Positions 18,516 to 28,194 of a DNA stretch of 64,000 nucleotides are shown piece by piece. Positions within the stretch are counted from its first letter, which is position 1. Each line of letters starts with the position of its first letter. This stretch comes from DAOSWM01 sp035380045 (GTDB lineage Bacteria; Bacteroidota; Bacteroidia; Bacteroidales; Tenuifilaceae): NCBI GenBank assembly GCA_035380045.1, contig DAOSWM010000004.1, positions 37,618 through 101,617 of the forward strand, read 5' to 3'. The position numbers and the translations under genes are program-made. The notes beneath the pieces are model-generated. The model made no database searches. It was not told the origin of the DNA and was given only the letters and a program-made list of their open reading frames with translations.

Positions 18516-21416
18516 CTAATACTTTTTTTTCATTCTGCTTGCCACCAAACGTTTCAATTCTCCAATCCATAAGACAGCTGATGTGCTTATAAGTAGAATT
18601 AGCCATTCGGTAAGTGAAAGTGGAATTGTGCGGAAAAAGCTACCGCCAAACTGAACAATAACAATTTGCCCAGCCAAAATTGCAGTAAGAATTATGAGGT
18701 AGCTTCTATTTTGGAAAAGCTTATGGAAAGCGGAATGGGAGGTTCCTATTGTCCTAGCATTTAGCAGGTTCCAGAACTGAAGCAGCACAAATACGTTGAA
18801 AAATATTGTGAGTTCACGAGCAGAAATATCCCTATCAATATTTAAGTACTTTAAGAATGCCATAAGGAAAACGAACATTAGGGCAGAAGTGGTGAGCAAC
18901 GATTTTTTTATTGAAGGAGATATTATAAAGTCACTCGATTTTCGTGGCTGCTGTTTCATAACCTCTTTGTGGGGAGGCTCAGTTGCCAGTGCCAGCGCAG
19001 CCAAAGTGTCCATAATTAGGTTTACCCAAAGCATTTGTGTAACTGTAAGAGGTAACGAAACACCAACCAGCGGACCTAAAAGCACAATGGCTAATGCCAG
19101 AAGGTTTATTACAAGCTGGAAGTAGAGAAAACGTTGAATGTTTGAGTAGAGCGAACGCCCCCATCGAACGGCGCTCACAATGCTGTTGAACGAATCATCT
19201 AGTAGAATAATATCGCTGGCGTCGCGGGCAACCGATGTTCCCGAACCCATTGCCAGGCCAACATTTGCCTTGTTAAGTGCCGGTGCATCGTTGGTGCCAT
19301 CGCCGGTAACGGCAACAACCTCATCCTTCTCTTGCAGAAGCCGAACCAATTTTAACTTATCTGTTGGTCGGGCACGGTATAAGACTCGGATATTTCCTAC
19401 AATTTTCGAGGCATCCTCGTCGCTCAGCTTGGCAAATTCTTTCCCAGAAAGGAACTGATTATTTGTATTTTCAGCATTGCATAACCCAATTTGGCGGCAA
19501 ATTTCGCGTGCCGTAACAATGGTGTCGCCAGTTACAACCTTTATGCCAATGCCAGCTTCCCTACATTCAGTAACGGCATCCTTCACATCATCACGAACCG
19601 GGTCAGCTATACCAACAAAACCGATAAGCACAGAATTATCGAGCATCTGGGTAATATCTTCTCCCAAGGTAATTTCCTCATCTAATTCCGCATAGGCAAA
19701 TGCAATGGTTCGCATACCCTTGCCTTGGGCTTGCTTGAGCGTTTGGCCGTACTCTTCTTCAAACTTTGATATTGAAACCATCCCCTTATGCGTGAGCATC
19801 GATTTACACTTCTCAACAATCACCTCAGGAGCGCCCTTTAGAAGAATTAACCACCGACCAGAAATATTCGAGAAACCGGCAGTAGCCATATACTTATTCT
19901 CTGAGTTAAAAGCAATTTGCGATTTTGTTTCGAAGGCACTTCGCAGCTTCTTGTAATCAATTCCATTTTCGTGTAGCCATAGTAGCAGCGCCCCTTCGGT
20001 TGGGTTTCCTATTGGCTTAGCCACACTGCCATTCACATCGAGGTGTGCCGATGCGTTAACGGCCAGGGATTTATGGATTAAGCTGGACGCAACATTGAAT
20101 TCGTCGCTGATTTCCCCGGTGAAGAAGTGCGATTCCATTACCCGCATTTCGTTACGGGTAAGTGTACCGGTTTTGTCGGTGCAAATAACGGTAGCCGCTC
20201 CCATGGTTTCAGTAGCTTGCATTCGCCTTACCAGGTTGTTGTTTGCGGTCATTTTTCGCATGCTGTAGGCAAGGCTAAGCGTAACGCTCATGGCCAAACC
20301 CTCGGGAACCGCAACAACAATAAGGGTTATGGAAACCATAAAGTATTGTATCAGTAGCTCAATCTCCTCAATCCTAAACCACGATTCGGAATTAAAAATG
20401 TTGATACCGGAAAGATATGCCGTTCCGGCAACCGCTAGAAAAGCTACAACTGCTAAAAAAAGCTGTTTGTACCAGAGTTTGGAAAAGGGCCTTTTGAGAA
20501 TGCCCGGGTATTCTCTCGATTTGCCGACAAGGGCAAAAAAATCGTAAACTACAGGTAGCCAAACCCTGATAAGAAGAATGAGTATTGGTAGGAGAATCGA
20601 AAAAAGGACAAACCATTGCGAGAGGGTAAAGGAAAGTTTCCCTTTTACCAAATCGTTGGCCAGAAAAGCCCAGAATGCAAGCCCTGCCACTGAGAATCCA
20701 ATTACACCAATAAGTTTGCTTAGCTTCTCGAGTTGCCGGGTTAGGGGAGTGGGTTGGTTTTCTTGTATTGAAGCTTCGTAAGCCGTTTTTCCAATTTCAG
20801 TGTTATCGCCAACGGCCGTTACCTTATAGAATGCGTTTCCTTCGGTAACAGTAGTGCCTTTAAGCAATTTGTAGGAGGGGAAGGTTGCTTCGGCCTCTAC
20901 ATTCACACTTGCCGCCCACTTACGCGTAGTTAACTCCCCCGTTAACGACGATTCGTTTACAGTTAAAGAAAGCGACTCGATAATTTCACCATCGGCAGGA
21001 ATTTCTTCGCCAATTTCAACTATAACCAGATCGCTAACAACAACCTCCCTTCGAGGAATGGTGGTAACGTTCCCGTTTCGAATTACCTTTACCTCAACGT
21101 CATCGTTAACTTTGTTAAGGATGTCGAACTCGCGCCCGGCTTTATACTCGTTAATAAACGACATAAATGTGGCCAAAAGTATAGCGACAATAATTCCAAT
21201 ACCTTCGGTAAATGAACCGTGAAACAAACCAACCGCTACGGCAATAACAGCGGCAATTAGAAGAATTCTGATTATTGGGTCGTTAAACTTTTCGAAAAAC
21301 AGTTTCCACCATGGGTCTCTTTTGGGAGGAGTAAGCAAATTCTCCCCATATTTACTTCGGTTTACTTCAACCTCTTGGTTGCTAAGACCTTTGTATTTTT
21401 CGAAATCGAAAGACAT
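18516..21416 (-). CDS. Calcium-type P-type ATPase (P2 family)
   Basis: 966 residues. Cation-ATPase N-terminal domain (NQEVEVNRSKYGENLLTPP), actuator domain with LTGE (SSLTGELTTRKW), phosphorylation motif DKTGTLTRNE, nucleotide-binding KGAPE, hinge TGDGTNDAPAL, and about ten membrane helices, with PEGLAMSVTLSLAYSM in helix 4. The PEGL motif and C-terminal helices fit Ca2+-transporting (PMCA/SERCA-like) pumps; Mn2+ or another cation is possible. It probably exports the ion across the inner membrane. Confidence 0.88.
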   Translation of the reverse strand: MSFDFEKYKGLSNQEVEVNRSKYGENLLTPPKRDPWWKLFFEKFNDPIIRILLIAAVIAVAVGLFHGSFTEGIGIIVAILLATFMSFINEYKAGREFDILNKVNDDVEVKVIRNGNVTTIPRREVVVSDLVIVEIGEEIPADGEIIESLSLTVNESSLTGELTTRKWAASVNVEAEATFPSYKLLKGTTVTEGNAFYKVTAVGDNTEIGKTAYEASIQENQPTPLTRQLEKLSKLIGVIGFSVAGLAFWAFLANDLVKGKLSFTLSQWFVLFSILLPILILLIRVWLPVVYDFFALVGKSREYPGILKRPFSKLWYKQLFLAVVAFLAVAGTAYLSGINIFNSESWFRIEEIELLIQYFMVSITLIVVAVPEGLAMSVTLSLAYSMRKMTANNNLVRRMQATETMGAATVICTDKTGTLTRNEMRVMESHFFTGEISDEFNVASSLIHKSLAVNASAHLDVNGSVAKPIGNPTEGALLLWLHENGIDYKKLRSAFETKSQIAFNSENKYMATAGFSNISGRWLILLKGAPEVIVEKCKSMLTHKGMVSISKFEEEYGQTLKQAQGKGMRTIAFAYAELDEEITLGEDITQMLDNSVLIGFVGIADPVRDDVKDAVTECREAGIGIKVVTGDTIVTAREICRQIGLCNAENTNNQFLSGKEFAKLSDEDASKIVGNIRVLYRARPTDKLKLVRLLQEKDEVVAVTGDGTNDAPALNKANVGLAMGSGTSVARDASDIILLDDSFNSIVSAVRWGRSLYSNIQRFLYFQLVINLLALAIVLLGPLVGVSLPLTVTQMLWVNLIMDTLAALALATEPPHKEVMKQQPRKSSDFIISPSIKKSLLTTSALMFVFLMAFLKYLNIDRDISARELTIFFNVFVLLQFWNLLNARTIGTSHSAFHKLFQNRSYLIILTAILAGQIVIVQFGGSFFRTIPLSLTEWLILLISTSAVLWIGELKRLVASRMKKKY

Positions 21417-21555
21417 AAACTAAGATTTTATAGTACAAGTTTAGCGTTTATTGTTGTGGAATTAATGAGAAGAACCCTTTTTTTGAAAAAAATCCTGACT
21501 CTTTTACTAAGAATCAGGATTGGAAGAAAAAGTTCAAATTCTACTATAAAATATC

Positions 21556-22943
21556 TTAGGGTAAAAGGAATTTTTCGCCAGTTTTCTCTATTACATTCTC
21601 CTTCCAGCTGTCGGGGTAGCCAGGGAACTTGGGTGGTTCGGGGTAACCCCATGGGTTTCGGAGCAGTTCACCATCCTTTTCTTGCTTCAGGTTTCCGTCT
21701 AAAAATTTCACCAACAGGAAGTTGCTAAGTTCCTTCCATTTTTCAACGGTCATGTTTGCCATGCTGGTTGAATAGTCTGTAATAAACTGGCGGGCCAGCA
21801 TCGGATCGGTTTCGAAAAGTTTCATTGCAGCAACATCAATAGCGGGAGTGTATGCAGCAAATTTATTCTCCAACTCATTTTGAACCTTCAAAATATCGGG
21901 CATTACCCTATTGTAGAATAGGTACTTGAAATGTGCTACACGATTAAAAACCCAGAATGCTGCATTGTCGGAGTACTCAAGTATATCGCCGTTCCCTTCG
22001 GCATAGGTTTCGGGAACTTCAGTAATACCACAGTAGAACGGAACGTAAACTGTTGAACCTGCATCGTCAACACCAAACCAGAAAATTCCACCGATATGAT
22101 CGGGTAGCCAGCTGCGCATTTGCGCAATAAACGAGAAACCGGTTTGCTGGGTAACGGTAACCCTTTCGTTGAAATAACCCTTTTCATCGTGTTGCCAGGT
22201 AAGCGGCCGCCAACGATATGGAAGCCCGTAGGGACCCGCGCCAATATCCTTGCTCATATCGAGTTCGGTTTCCTGCAGGTAGTTGCGCTTGTTCCTCATT
22301 AAATCCTGTGGGGTTAACTTTTTGTCGGGCTTTATGTAGAGTGGCATTCTTTCTGCAGAAAGGTCGGTTCCTGTTGCGTAGTTCCAGTACTTATCCATTC
22401 CTTCGGCTACGTCGTTAAAAAACGTCCATACCCTAACTTCGCAGAAACGGGCTGCGCCAAAATCAACCGGAGCGTAAGCATCGCAGAAGCTGAACTCCTC
22501 ATCGTTACCTTCGAAGTAATTTTTGCTGCGGGCAAAAGAAATAACGTCTTGGGCGTAAACAACTTCTACCTTCTCATCGAAAATTTTATCTAAGTTTTTA
22601 CTACTGATTGAGGTTTCTCCATTTTCCAGAGGGAAAGTTGTNNNNNNNNNNNNNNNNNNNNNNNNNNNNNNNNNNNNNNNNNNNNNNNNNNNNNNNNNNN
22701 NNNNNNNNNNNNNNNNNNNNNNNNNNNNNNNNNNNNNNNNNTAACCATTGTTCCTGTTGGCCAATCGGCAGCAGCACGCCAGTATAGTTCACCGTAGCGA
22801 ATGTGCGAATCGGCTGCATAACTTACCATGGTTGAGCCATCGGCCGAAGCACCTTTTGTTATTAAGTAGTTTGTGCAGGCAAAAAGTTGATTTACAGGCA
22901 TTAATAGCGAAAAAAATAAAAAGAAGAATGCAGTTTTTCTCAT
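21556..22943 (-). CDS. C69-family dipeptidase, interrupted by an assembly gap
   Basis: The N-terminal piece (22943 to 22742) has a signal peptide ending just before the catalytic-type Cys (FACTNYLITKGASADGST), the hallmark of C69/U34 Ntn-hydrolase dipeptidases. The C-terminal piece (22641 to 21556) continues the family (SFCDAYAPVDFGAARFCEVRVW, IGGIFWFGVDDAG). The two pieces are not in the same frame across the 100 N, so the gap length is arbitrary. The visible parts total about 430 residues against about 540-560 usual, so roughly 100 or more residues are missing. The gene itself is probably intact. Confidence 0.82.
22642..22741. other. Assembly gap (100 N)
   Basis: Exactly 100 N, a scaffold placeholder. 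It falls inside the C69 dipeptidase gene, and flanking frames disagree, so the true length is not 100. Confidence 0.95.
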
Positions 22944-23149
22944 TGGATTATTGTTTTTGTTTTTAACAATTCGGTTTTTGGTTAGAGGAGTACCGTTGGT
23001 TTTGGTTTAAGTCAATTCATGTTTCATTTGTTTTGGTAAAAATAGGAAAAAGGATTTAAAAATTTTGGTTACAAAAATATTGTACGTCCTATTGCAATTT
23101 TATGAATCTCTGAATAATTAGCAATAGCCTGTTTTTTCAATTAATTAGT

Positions 23150-23157
23150 TACTTTTG
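23150..23157 (+). promoter_or_regulatory. Candidate -7 box for the ABC-F gene
   Basis: TACTTTTG fits the Bacteroidota -7 consensus TAnnTTTG and ends 14 nt before the start codon, implying a very short leader. No clear -33 TTTG was found at the usual spacing. Confidence 0.45.
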
Positions 23158-23171
23158 CCCAAAAAATTACC

Positions 23172-25058
23172 ATGATCCCTTATTTGCAGGTTGAGGACAT
23201 TACAAAATCGTTTGGCGACCTGGTTCTGTTTGAGAATATTCGATTTACCGTAGCGAAGGATCAGCGCGTAGCGCTGATTGCAAGGAATGGGACAGGAAAA
23301 ACAACCCTACTAAAAATTATTGCAGGTGTTGAGCAGTTCGATTCGGGCTCAATAGTTTGGCAGAATAACCTAAACGTGGGTTACCTCGACCAAAACCCTC
23401 AACTCGATACCAGCAAATCAATCCTTGAGAATGTTTTTCTTTCCTGTCCTAAAATATCTGAAGCCCTGCAGCTTTACCACAAAGCGGTTGAAAGTGGCGA
23501 TGAAAATAAGTTGCAGCATTCCATTGAGTTAATGGACAGGAGCAACGCATGGGAGAAGGAGCTTAAGGCAAAGCAAATTCTTACTCAGCTTAAACTTACC
23601 GATTTTGAAAAACCAGTAAAATCGCTTTCCGGAGGACAGCATAAACGTGTGGCTCTTGCGGCAGCGCTGGTGAACGAACCCGATTTCCTGATTTTCGATG
23701 AACCAACCAACCACCTCGACCTTGATATGGTTGAGTGGCTTGAAGAGTACCTGAGCAATAGTAAATTAACCATTCTAATGGTTACACACGACAGGTACTT
23801 TCTCGACAGGGTTTGTACCGATATTATTGAAATTGACGAAAAGAAATTGTTCTGGTACAAGGGGAACTACTCCTACTTTTTAGAGAAGCGTCAGGAACGA
23901 GTCGATGCGCGTTCGTCGCAGGTTGAAAAAGCTGGAAATTTGCTTCGTAGGGAGCTCGACTGGATTAGGAGAAGTCCGCCCGCACGTACATCGAAAGCAA
24001 AATATAGAATTGATGCGTTCTACGAGCTACGCTCGAAGGCAACCCAGCGCTTTAGCGATAATAATGTGAGAATTAACATTGGCGCTGCCCGCTTAGGGAA
24101 AAAAATATTAGAAGTAAAGAAACTCTCAAAAAGTTTTGGGAATTTAACCCTGCTAAAAGATTTTTCATACACTTTCAATCGTTTCGAACGACTTGGAATT
24201 GTTGGACGAAATGGAACCGGAAAATCAACGTTTCTCAATCTAATTACAAGCACCATTCCTGCTGACTCGGGAACAATTGAGGTTGGCGAAACCATTGTTT
24301 ACGGATACTACCGGCAGGAGGGTATGAATATTCGTGAGGATTTGAAAGTTATTGATGCTGCCCGTGAAATTGCCGAAGTGGTTACCCTTGCCGATGGCAA
24401 AACTTTGTCGGTTTCACAATTTCTTAACATGTTCCTATTTCCGCACGAAGTGCAGAATAACTACGTGTATAAGCTTAGCGGAGGCGAAAAGCGCAGGCTT
24501 TACCTTTTAACCATTCTAATGCGTAACCCCAACTTTTTAATTCTTGATGAGCCAACTAACGACCTCGACATTCAAACCCTGAACGTGCTTGAAAATTACC
24601 TTGAAAACTTTCCGGGAGTGGTGCTAGTTGTTTCGCATGACCGGCATTTCCTCGACAAGGTTGTTGATGGTTTGCTAATTTTCGAAGGCAATTCAGAAAT
24701 ATGGGGATTCCCAGGCTCGTATAGCGATTTTTACGACTGGAATAGGGAGCAAGCCCGTTTAAACCAGCTTGAACAGAAGAAAATAGAACAGGAGAAACCT
24801 AAAACTCAAACCAAACAGCTGAAGGAGCAGCCAACAAAACTATCTTTTGGTGAAAAACGTGAGCTCGAAAATCTTACCAATGAAATAGAAGAGCTTGAAA
24901 CCGAAAAATCCCAGCTTGAGGAAACTCTAAACAGCGGAAACCTATCGCATCACGAGCTTAATGAAAAATCGAACAGAATTTCAGAAATCATCGAACAACT
25001 TGACAAGAAGAGCGAACGCTGGTTCCTTCTTACAGAAAAGGATGAGAATTCCAAATAG
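23172..25058 (+). CDS. ABC-F family ATPase (Uup-like)
   Basis: 628 residues with two ABC ATPase domains and no membrane helices. Domain 1 has Walker A ARNGTGKTT, signature LSGGQ and Walker B LIFDEPTNHLD. Domain 2 has GRNGTGKST, LSGGEKRR and LILDEPTNDLD. A linker with paired helices (about 235-300) and a C-terminal coiled coil (about 535-625) place it closest to Uup. ABC-F proteins act on ribosomes; Uup has also been linked to DNA structures and ribosome assembly. Confidence 0.87.
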   Translation: MIPYLQVEDITKSFGDLVLFENIRFTVAKDQRVALIARNGTGKTTLLKIIAGVEQFDSGSIVWQNNLNVGYLDQNPQLDTSKSILENVFLSCPKISEALQLYHKAVESGDENKLQHSIELMDRSNAWEKELKAKQILTQLKLTDFEKPVKSLSGGQHKRVALAAALVNEPDFLIFDEPTNHLDLDMVEWLEEYLSNSKLTILMVTHDRYFLDRVCTDIIEIDEKKLFWYKGNYSYFLEKRQERVDARSSQVEKAGNLLRRELDWIRRSPPARTSKAKYRIDAFYELRSKATQRFSDNNVRINIGAARLGKKILEVKKLSKSFGNLTLLKDFSYTFNRFERLGIVGRNGTGKSTFLNLITSTIPADSGTIEVGETIVYGYYRQEGMNIREDLKVIDAAREIAEVVTLADGKTLSVSQFLNMFLFPHEVQNNYVYKLSGGEKRRLYLLTILMRNPNFLILDEPTNDLDIQTLNVLENYLENFPGVVLVVSHDRHFLDKVVDGLLIFEGNSEIWGFPGSYSDFYDWNREQARLNQLEQKKIEQEKPKTQTKQLKEQPTKLSFGEKRELENLTNEIEELETEKSQLEETLNSGNLSHHELNEKSNRISEIIEQLDKKSERWFLLTEKDENSK

Positions 25059-25104
25059 TTACCGGTTTTTTGAAAAGCCTCCATTAAACACTTCAAATAT
25101 TTTC

Positions 25105-25133
25105 TTGACTTTTTAACTTTTTTTTTGTATAAT
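25105..25133 (+). promoter_or_regulatory. Candidate promoter of the KamA-family gene
   Basis: TTGACT (25105-25110), 17-nt spacer, TATAAT (25128-25133), in T-rich DNA 32 bp before the start codon. It resembles a classical sigma-70 promoter more than the Bacteroidota TAnnTTTG form. Confidence 0.45.
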
Positions 25134-25165
25134 ATTGATTATCAGTAAAATTAAAATTATACAAA

Positions 25166-27355
25166 ATGACTGAAAACCAAAAGCTTGACAGGATTGCTAT
25201 TACCGTTAAGTCGCACAAACTTCTGAAAAAACTTCTGAAAGAGAACCCGAAGCTTGAAGAAATAATGCGCAACGCCCGGAACGAGACGGAGGCGCTGGTT
25301 GGCGTGCGAAACTGGATGTTCGGTTATTTAAAAGAAAAACCCGAGGCATTCAGCTTCTATAAAGGTAATAGCAAAGGGCGCGAAGCGTTCGAAATGCTTA
25401 CCTGGCAAGATTACGCTGCCATTAGAATTCTAGATTATATTGATAACGCAGGCCGTGAGTACGAGGATTTGAACCTTCGTGGTGAGATTGCCATAAGCAA
25501 TCCTATTAAGCTTATATGGTTGGCCGTAAATTTTGGAACTGGCGGTGCAAAACCCTACTTTTTTGAGGACATGCTTTTCCTTTTCCGCCAATTTGCTGGG
25601 GTTTACAATCGCAATGTTCCTTCGAAAGATAAAGTGCTAGAATGGATGGAAAGGTATCCCAGCGGTCTCGATCCGCGAATCGTTAAGCTGAGGGAGGAGA
25701 ATAGGGAACGAATTATAAATATTCTAATAGAAAAGATGGATTTGGGCGAGATAAAAAGCGAACGCTACTCGTTCGAAGCTAAAATGTCGCACGAACAAAA
25801 GTTCCTGAAAATGCTGGAGTGGTGGGACGACTACCGCTTTCACCTATCCTTTGCTGTTCGCTCACCACTGCTTTTAAACGAGTTGCTGGGCAACTCCCTT
25901 GATCCCGACACCATGAAAATTCTTTTTGAAGCAGAGGAATCGGGAATTCCCTTCTTCGTTAATCCATACTACCTTTCGCTCCTGCATGTTCGTGTTCCGT
26001 ACTTCGCCATTGGAGCCGATTTGGCAATCCGCTACTACGTTGTTTACAGCAAGCAGCTGGTTGATGAGTTTGGCTACATCGTTGCCTGGGAGAAGGAGGA
26101 TAAGGTTGAAGCTGGTAAGCCTAACGCAGCAGGCTGGATTCTTCCAACCCACCACAGCGTTCACCGTCGTTACCCCGAAGTTGCCATTCTTATTCCTGCT
26201 ACCATGGGTAGAGCTTGCGGTGGACTTTGCGCATCGTGTCAGCGAATGTACGATTTCCAGCGTGGAAACCTAAACTTTAATCTCGATAAGTTGAAACCCG
26301 ATGAAACGTGGGAAAATCAACTTGAAAAAATAATGAATTACTGGGAAAGCGATTCGCAACTTCGCGATATTCTCATTACTGGCGGCGACGCGCTAATGAG
26401 TTCAAATACTTCGCTTAAGAAAATTCTCGATGCCATTCTCGAAATGGCTATTCGAAAAAAGAAACAGAACGAAACCTTGCCCGATGGGCAAAAATTTGCG
26501 GAATTGGTTAGAATAAGGCTAGGAACCCGGTTGCCTGCATATTTACCACAGCGAGTAACGGAGGATTTAATTGAAATTCTCAACGATTTTCGCCAGCGAG
26601 CATCAGAACACGGTATCAGTCAGTTTATTATTCAAACGCACTTCGAATCCCCCATGGAAATAACACCCGAGGCACACAACGCAGTGAAGGCTTTTCTAAA
26701 TGCCGGATGGATTATAATAAACCAGCATGTTTTCACAACAGCCTCATCAAGACGTGGACATACCGCAAAGTTACGACAGGTAATGAACGAGATTGGCGTT
26801 TTGCCATACTACACTTTCTCGGTAAAAGGGTATATGGAAAACTACTTCAATTTTGCTACAAATGCCAGGGCAGTACAGGAACAAATTGAAGAAAAAGTTT
26901 TCGGTAAACTCGATGACAAAGTAACTGAAGAGCTAAAGGAAGCCATTGTCAACCCCTACGAACTCAACCAGAATCTTGAGAAGATGATGGTGCGAAACGG
27001 GTTGCCTTTCCTATCAACCGACAGGAATGTGTTGAATTTACCTGGCGTTGGGAAAAGCTTAACCTACAGGGTAATAGGAATTACTAGATACGGTCGACGG
27101 GTAATAGAATTCGATCACGACCAAACCCGTGCGCATAGCCCAATTATTCATAAAATGGGGAAGGTTATTGTAATCGAATCAAAATCCATTAGTGAGTATC
27201 TGCGTCAGCTCGAGGATATTGGAGAGGAGATGAGCGAATACGAAAGCATTTGGGGCTATTCAATTGGCGAAACCGAAGCTCGACTTCCGATTTATGAGTA
27301 CCCCAATTACGATTTTAAAATTACTGAAGAGTTAACCAACATTGAGATTGAGTAA
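25166..27355 (+). CDS. KamA-family radical SAM protein (lysine 2,3-aminomutase-like)
   Basis: 729 residues. The radical SAM cluster motif C-x3-C-x2-C is seen in GRACGGLCASCQ near residue 353, followed by ILITGGDALMS (SAM-binding GGD) and a KamA-like region (RLGTRLPAYLPQR, QTHFESPMEITPEA). Lysine 2,3-aminomutases are about 420 residues, so some 300 extra residues lie before the cluster. Within that part HHSVHRRYPEVAILIPATMGRAC is the usual lead-in. The substrate cannot be assigned from sequence alone. A bidirectional terminator separates it from the convergent Hsp20 gene. Confidence 0.82.
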   Translation: MTENQKLDRIAITVKSHKLLKKLLKENPKLEEIMRNARNETEALVGVRNWMFGYLKEKPEAFSFYKGNSKGREAFEMLTWQDYAAIRILDYIDNAGREYEDLNLRGEIAISNPIKLIWLAVNFGTGGAKPYFFEDMLFLFRQFAGVYNRNVPSKDKVLEWMERYPSGLDPRIVKLREENRERIINILIEKMDLGEIKSERYSFEAKMSHEQKFLKMLEWWDDYRFHLSFAVRSPLLLNELLGNSLDPDTMKILFEAEESGIPFFVNPYYLSLLHVRVPYFAIGADLAIRYYVVYSKQLVDEFGYIVAWEKEDKVEAGKPNAAGWILPTHHSVHRRYPEVAILIPATMGRACGGLCASCQRMYDFQRGNLNFNLDKLKPDETWENQLEKIMNYWESDSQLRDILITGGDALMSSNTSLKKILDAILEMAIRKKKQNETLPDGQKFAELVRIRLGTRLPAYLPQRVTEDLIEILNDFRQRASEHGISQFIIQTHFESPMEITPEAHNAVKAFLNAGWIIINQHVFTTASSRRGHTAKLRQVMNEIGVLPYYTFSVKGYMENYFNFATNARAVQEQIEEKVFGKLDDKVTEELKEAIVNPYELNQNLEKMMVRNGLPFLSTDRNVLNLPGVGKSLTYRVIGITRYGRRVIEFDHDQTRAHSPIIHKMGKVIVIESKSISEYLRQLEDIGEEMSEYESIWGYSIGETEARLPIYEYPNYDFKITEELTNIEIE

Positions 27356-27362
27356 AATGGTA

Positions 27363-27384
27363 AAGGCGGGATTTTTCCCGCCTT
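27363..27384. terminator. Bidirectional rho-independent terminator
   Basis: AAGGCGGGA (27363-27371), TTTT loop, TCCCGCCTT (27376-27384): a 9-bp perfect stem between the convergent KamA-family and Hsp20 genes. Confidence 0.85.
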
Positions 27385-27409
27385 ATAATTTTAAATCCTT
27401 TGCGCTTAT

Positions 27410-27859
27410 TTACGAAATCGAAATCTGACGCGCTGGTTTCTCCTTCGCTTCTTCCTTCTTTGGAATATTGATGCTCAGAATTCCTTCCTTGTACGTAGCT
27501 TTGATTTTTTCGCTATCTGTAGTTTCAGGTAGCGTAAAGCTGCGTTTAAACGAAGTGTAGCTGAACTCTCTACGCATAATTTTTTCGTTTTCAACCTCGT
27601 TCTTCATCTCTTTCTCGCTCGAGATGGTTAATACGTTGTTGTGAATGTCTACATTGAAGTCCTTTTTCTCCATTCCGGGAGCAGCAACCTCAATGGTAAA
27701 GTCATCTTTCCCTTCGATGATATTCACTGCTGGCATTGTGCCAGTATTTGCTGTTTCAAAGAAATTTGAAAGAAAATCATCACCGAAGAATGCATCCACC
27801 AAGCTGGGGAATGCGCTGTGTTTTGGTCTTAACATTGGTATCATGGCAAATCCCTCCAT
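27410..27859 (-). CDS. Hsp20/alpha-crystallin small heat-shock protein
   Basis: 149 residues with a short N-terminal arm, an alpha-crystallin domain (about 38-140: FTIEVAAPGMEKKDFNVDI, then FKRSFTLP) and a C-terminal tail. The GILSINIPKKEE strand and hydrophobic anchor are typical. It is a cytoplasmic ATP-independent holdase. The start at 27859 (MEGFAMIPML) is taken; the internal Met five residues on is a credible alternative. Confidence 0.9.
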   Translation of the reverse strand: MEGFAMIPMLRPKHSAFPSLVDAFFGDDFLSNFFETANTGTMPAVNIIEGKDDFTIEVAAPGMEKKDFNVDIHNNVLTISSEKEMKNEVENEKIMRREFSYTSFKRSFTLPETTDSEKIKATYKEGILSINIPKKEEAKEKPARQISIS

Positions 27860-28055
27860 ATTTTTAGTTAAACATTAATTTTTTTATAAGTACCGTTTTA
27901 AATTACCAACGGCAATTAATGTTATACAAGGAAAATGCCAATGCAAGAAAACAGACATATCGACAGGTTTTGAAATGCGATAAATGTCAATATGTCACCT
28001 TTGTAAATAATGGCTATATGAGTTGTTGTTGTATTGTGTTAATATAGAATTATCT
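27860..28055. other. Intergenic region upstream of hsp20
   Basis: About 200 bp of AT-rich sequence between the Hsp20 start and element B. It must contain the hsp20 promoter, but I see no decisive box. A weak sigma-54-like pattern on the minus strand (27924-27941) was noted and rejected. No coding potential seen. Confidence 0.5.
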
Positions 28056-28194
28056 AACGGTTGTTAGTGCATTTTCGTGCTGGAATCGGACGTGAGTCAG
28101 AATCCCCCGAGAAATAAACTGGCATGTAACGATTGGTTTGCTAAAAATCAGAATATCAGTATTCTAGTTGCCGTGTGTTAGCCACTGGCATTTT
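28056..28194 (-). repeat. Structured cassette 3' element, copy B
   Basis: On the minus strand, beginning at the isochorismatase stop codon: AAAATGC (28194-28188), a hairpin AGAATA/TATTCT (about 28149-28164), TTAGCAAACCAATCG (28144-28130), 17 nt, TCTCGGGGGATT (28112-28101), 30 nt, then GCACTAACAACCGTT (28070-28056). Blocks and spacings match element A at 10916-11060, and orientation relative to the gene is the same. CTAAC and GTTAG in the last block form a small dyad (28054-28067) followed by GTTAGAT, which fits the attC R' pattern GTTRRRY. The 5' GGCTAACACACGG resembles the same terminal motif, so the blocks may be bracketed by two copies of a boundary site. Confidence 0.72.

Noticed and set aside
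27924..27941. Sigma-54-like promoter for hsp20 on the minus strand (TGGCA-N-TTG with correct spacing)
   Set aside because: The -12 position has GT instead of GC and there is no activator-site evidence; AT-rich DNA gives such matches by chance.
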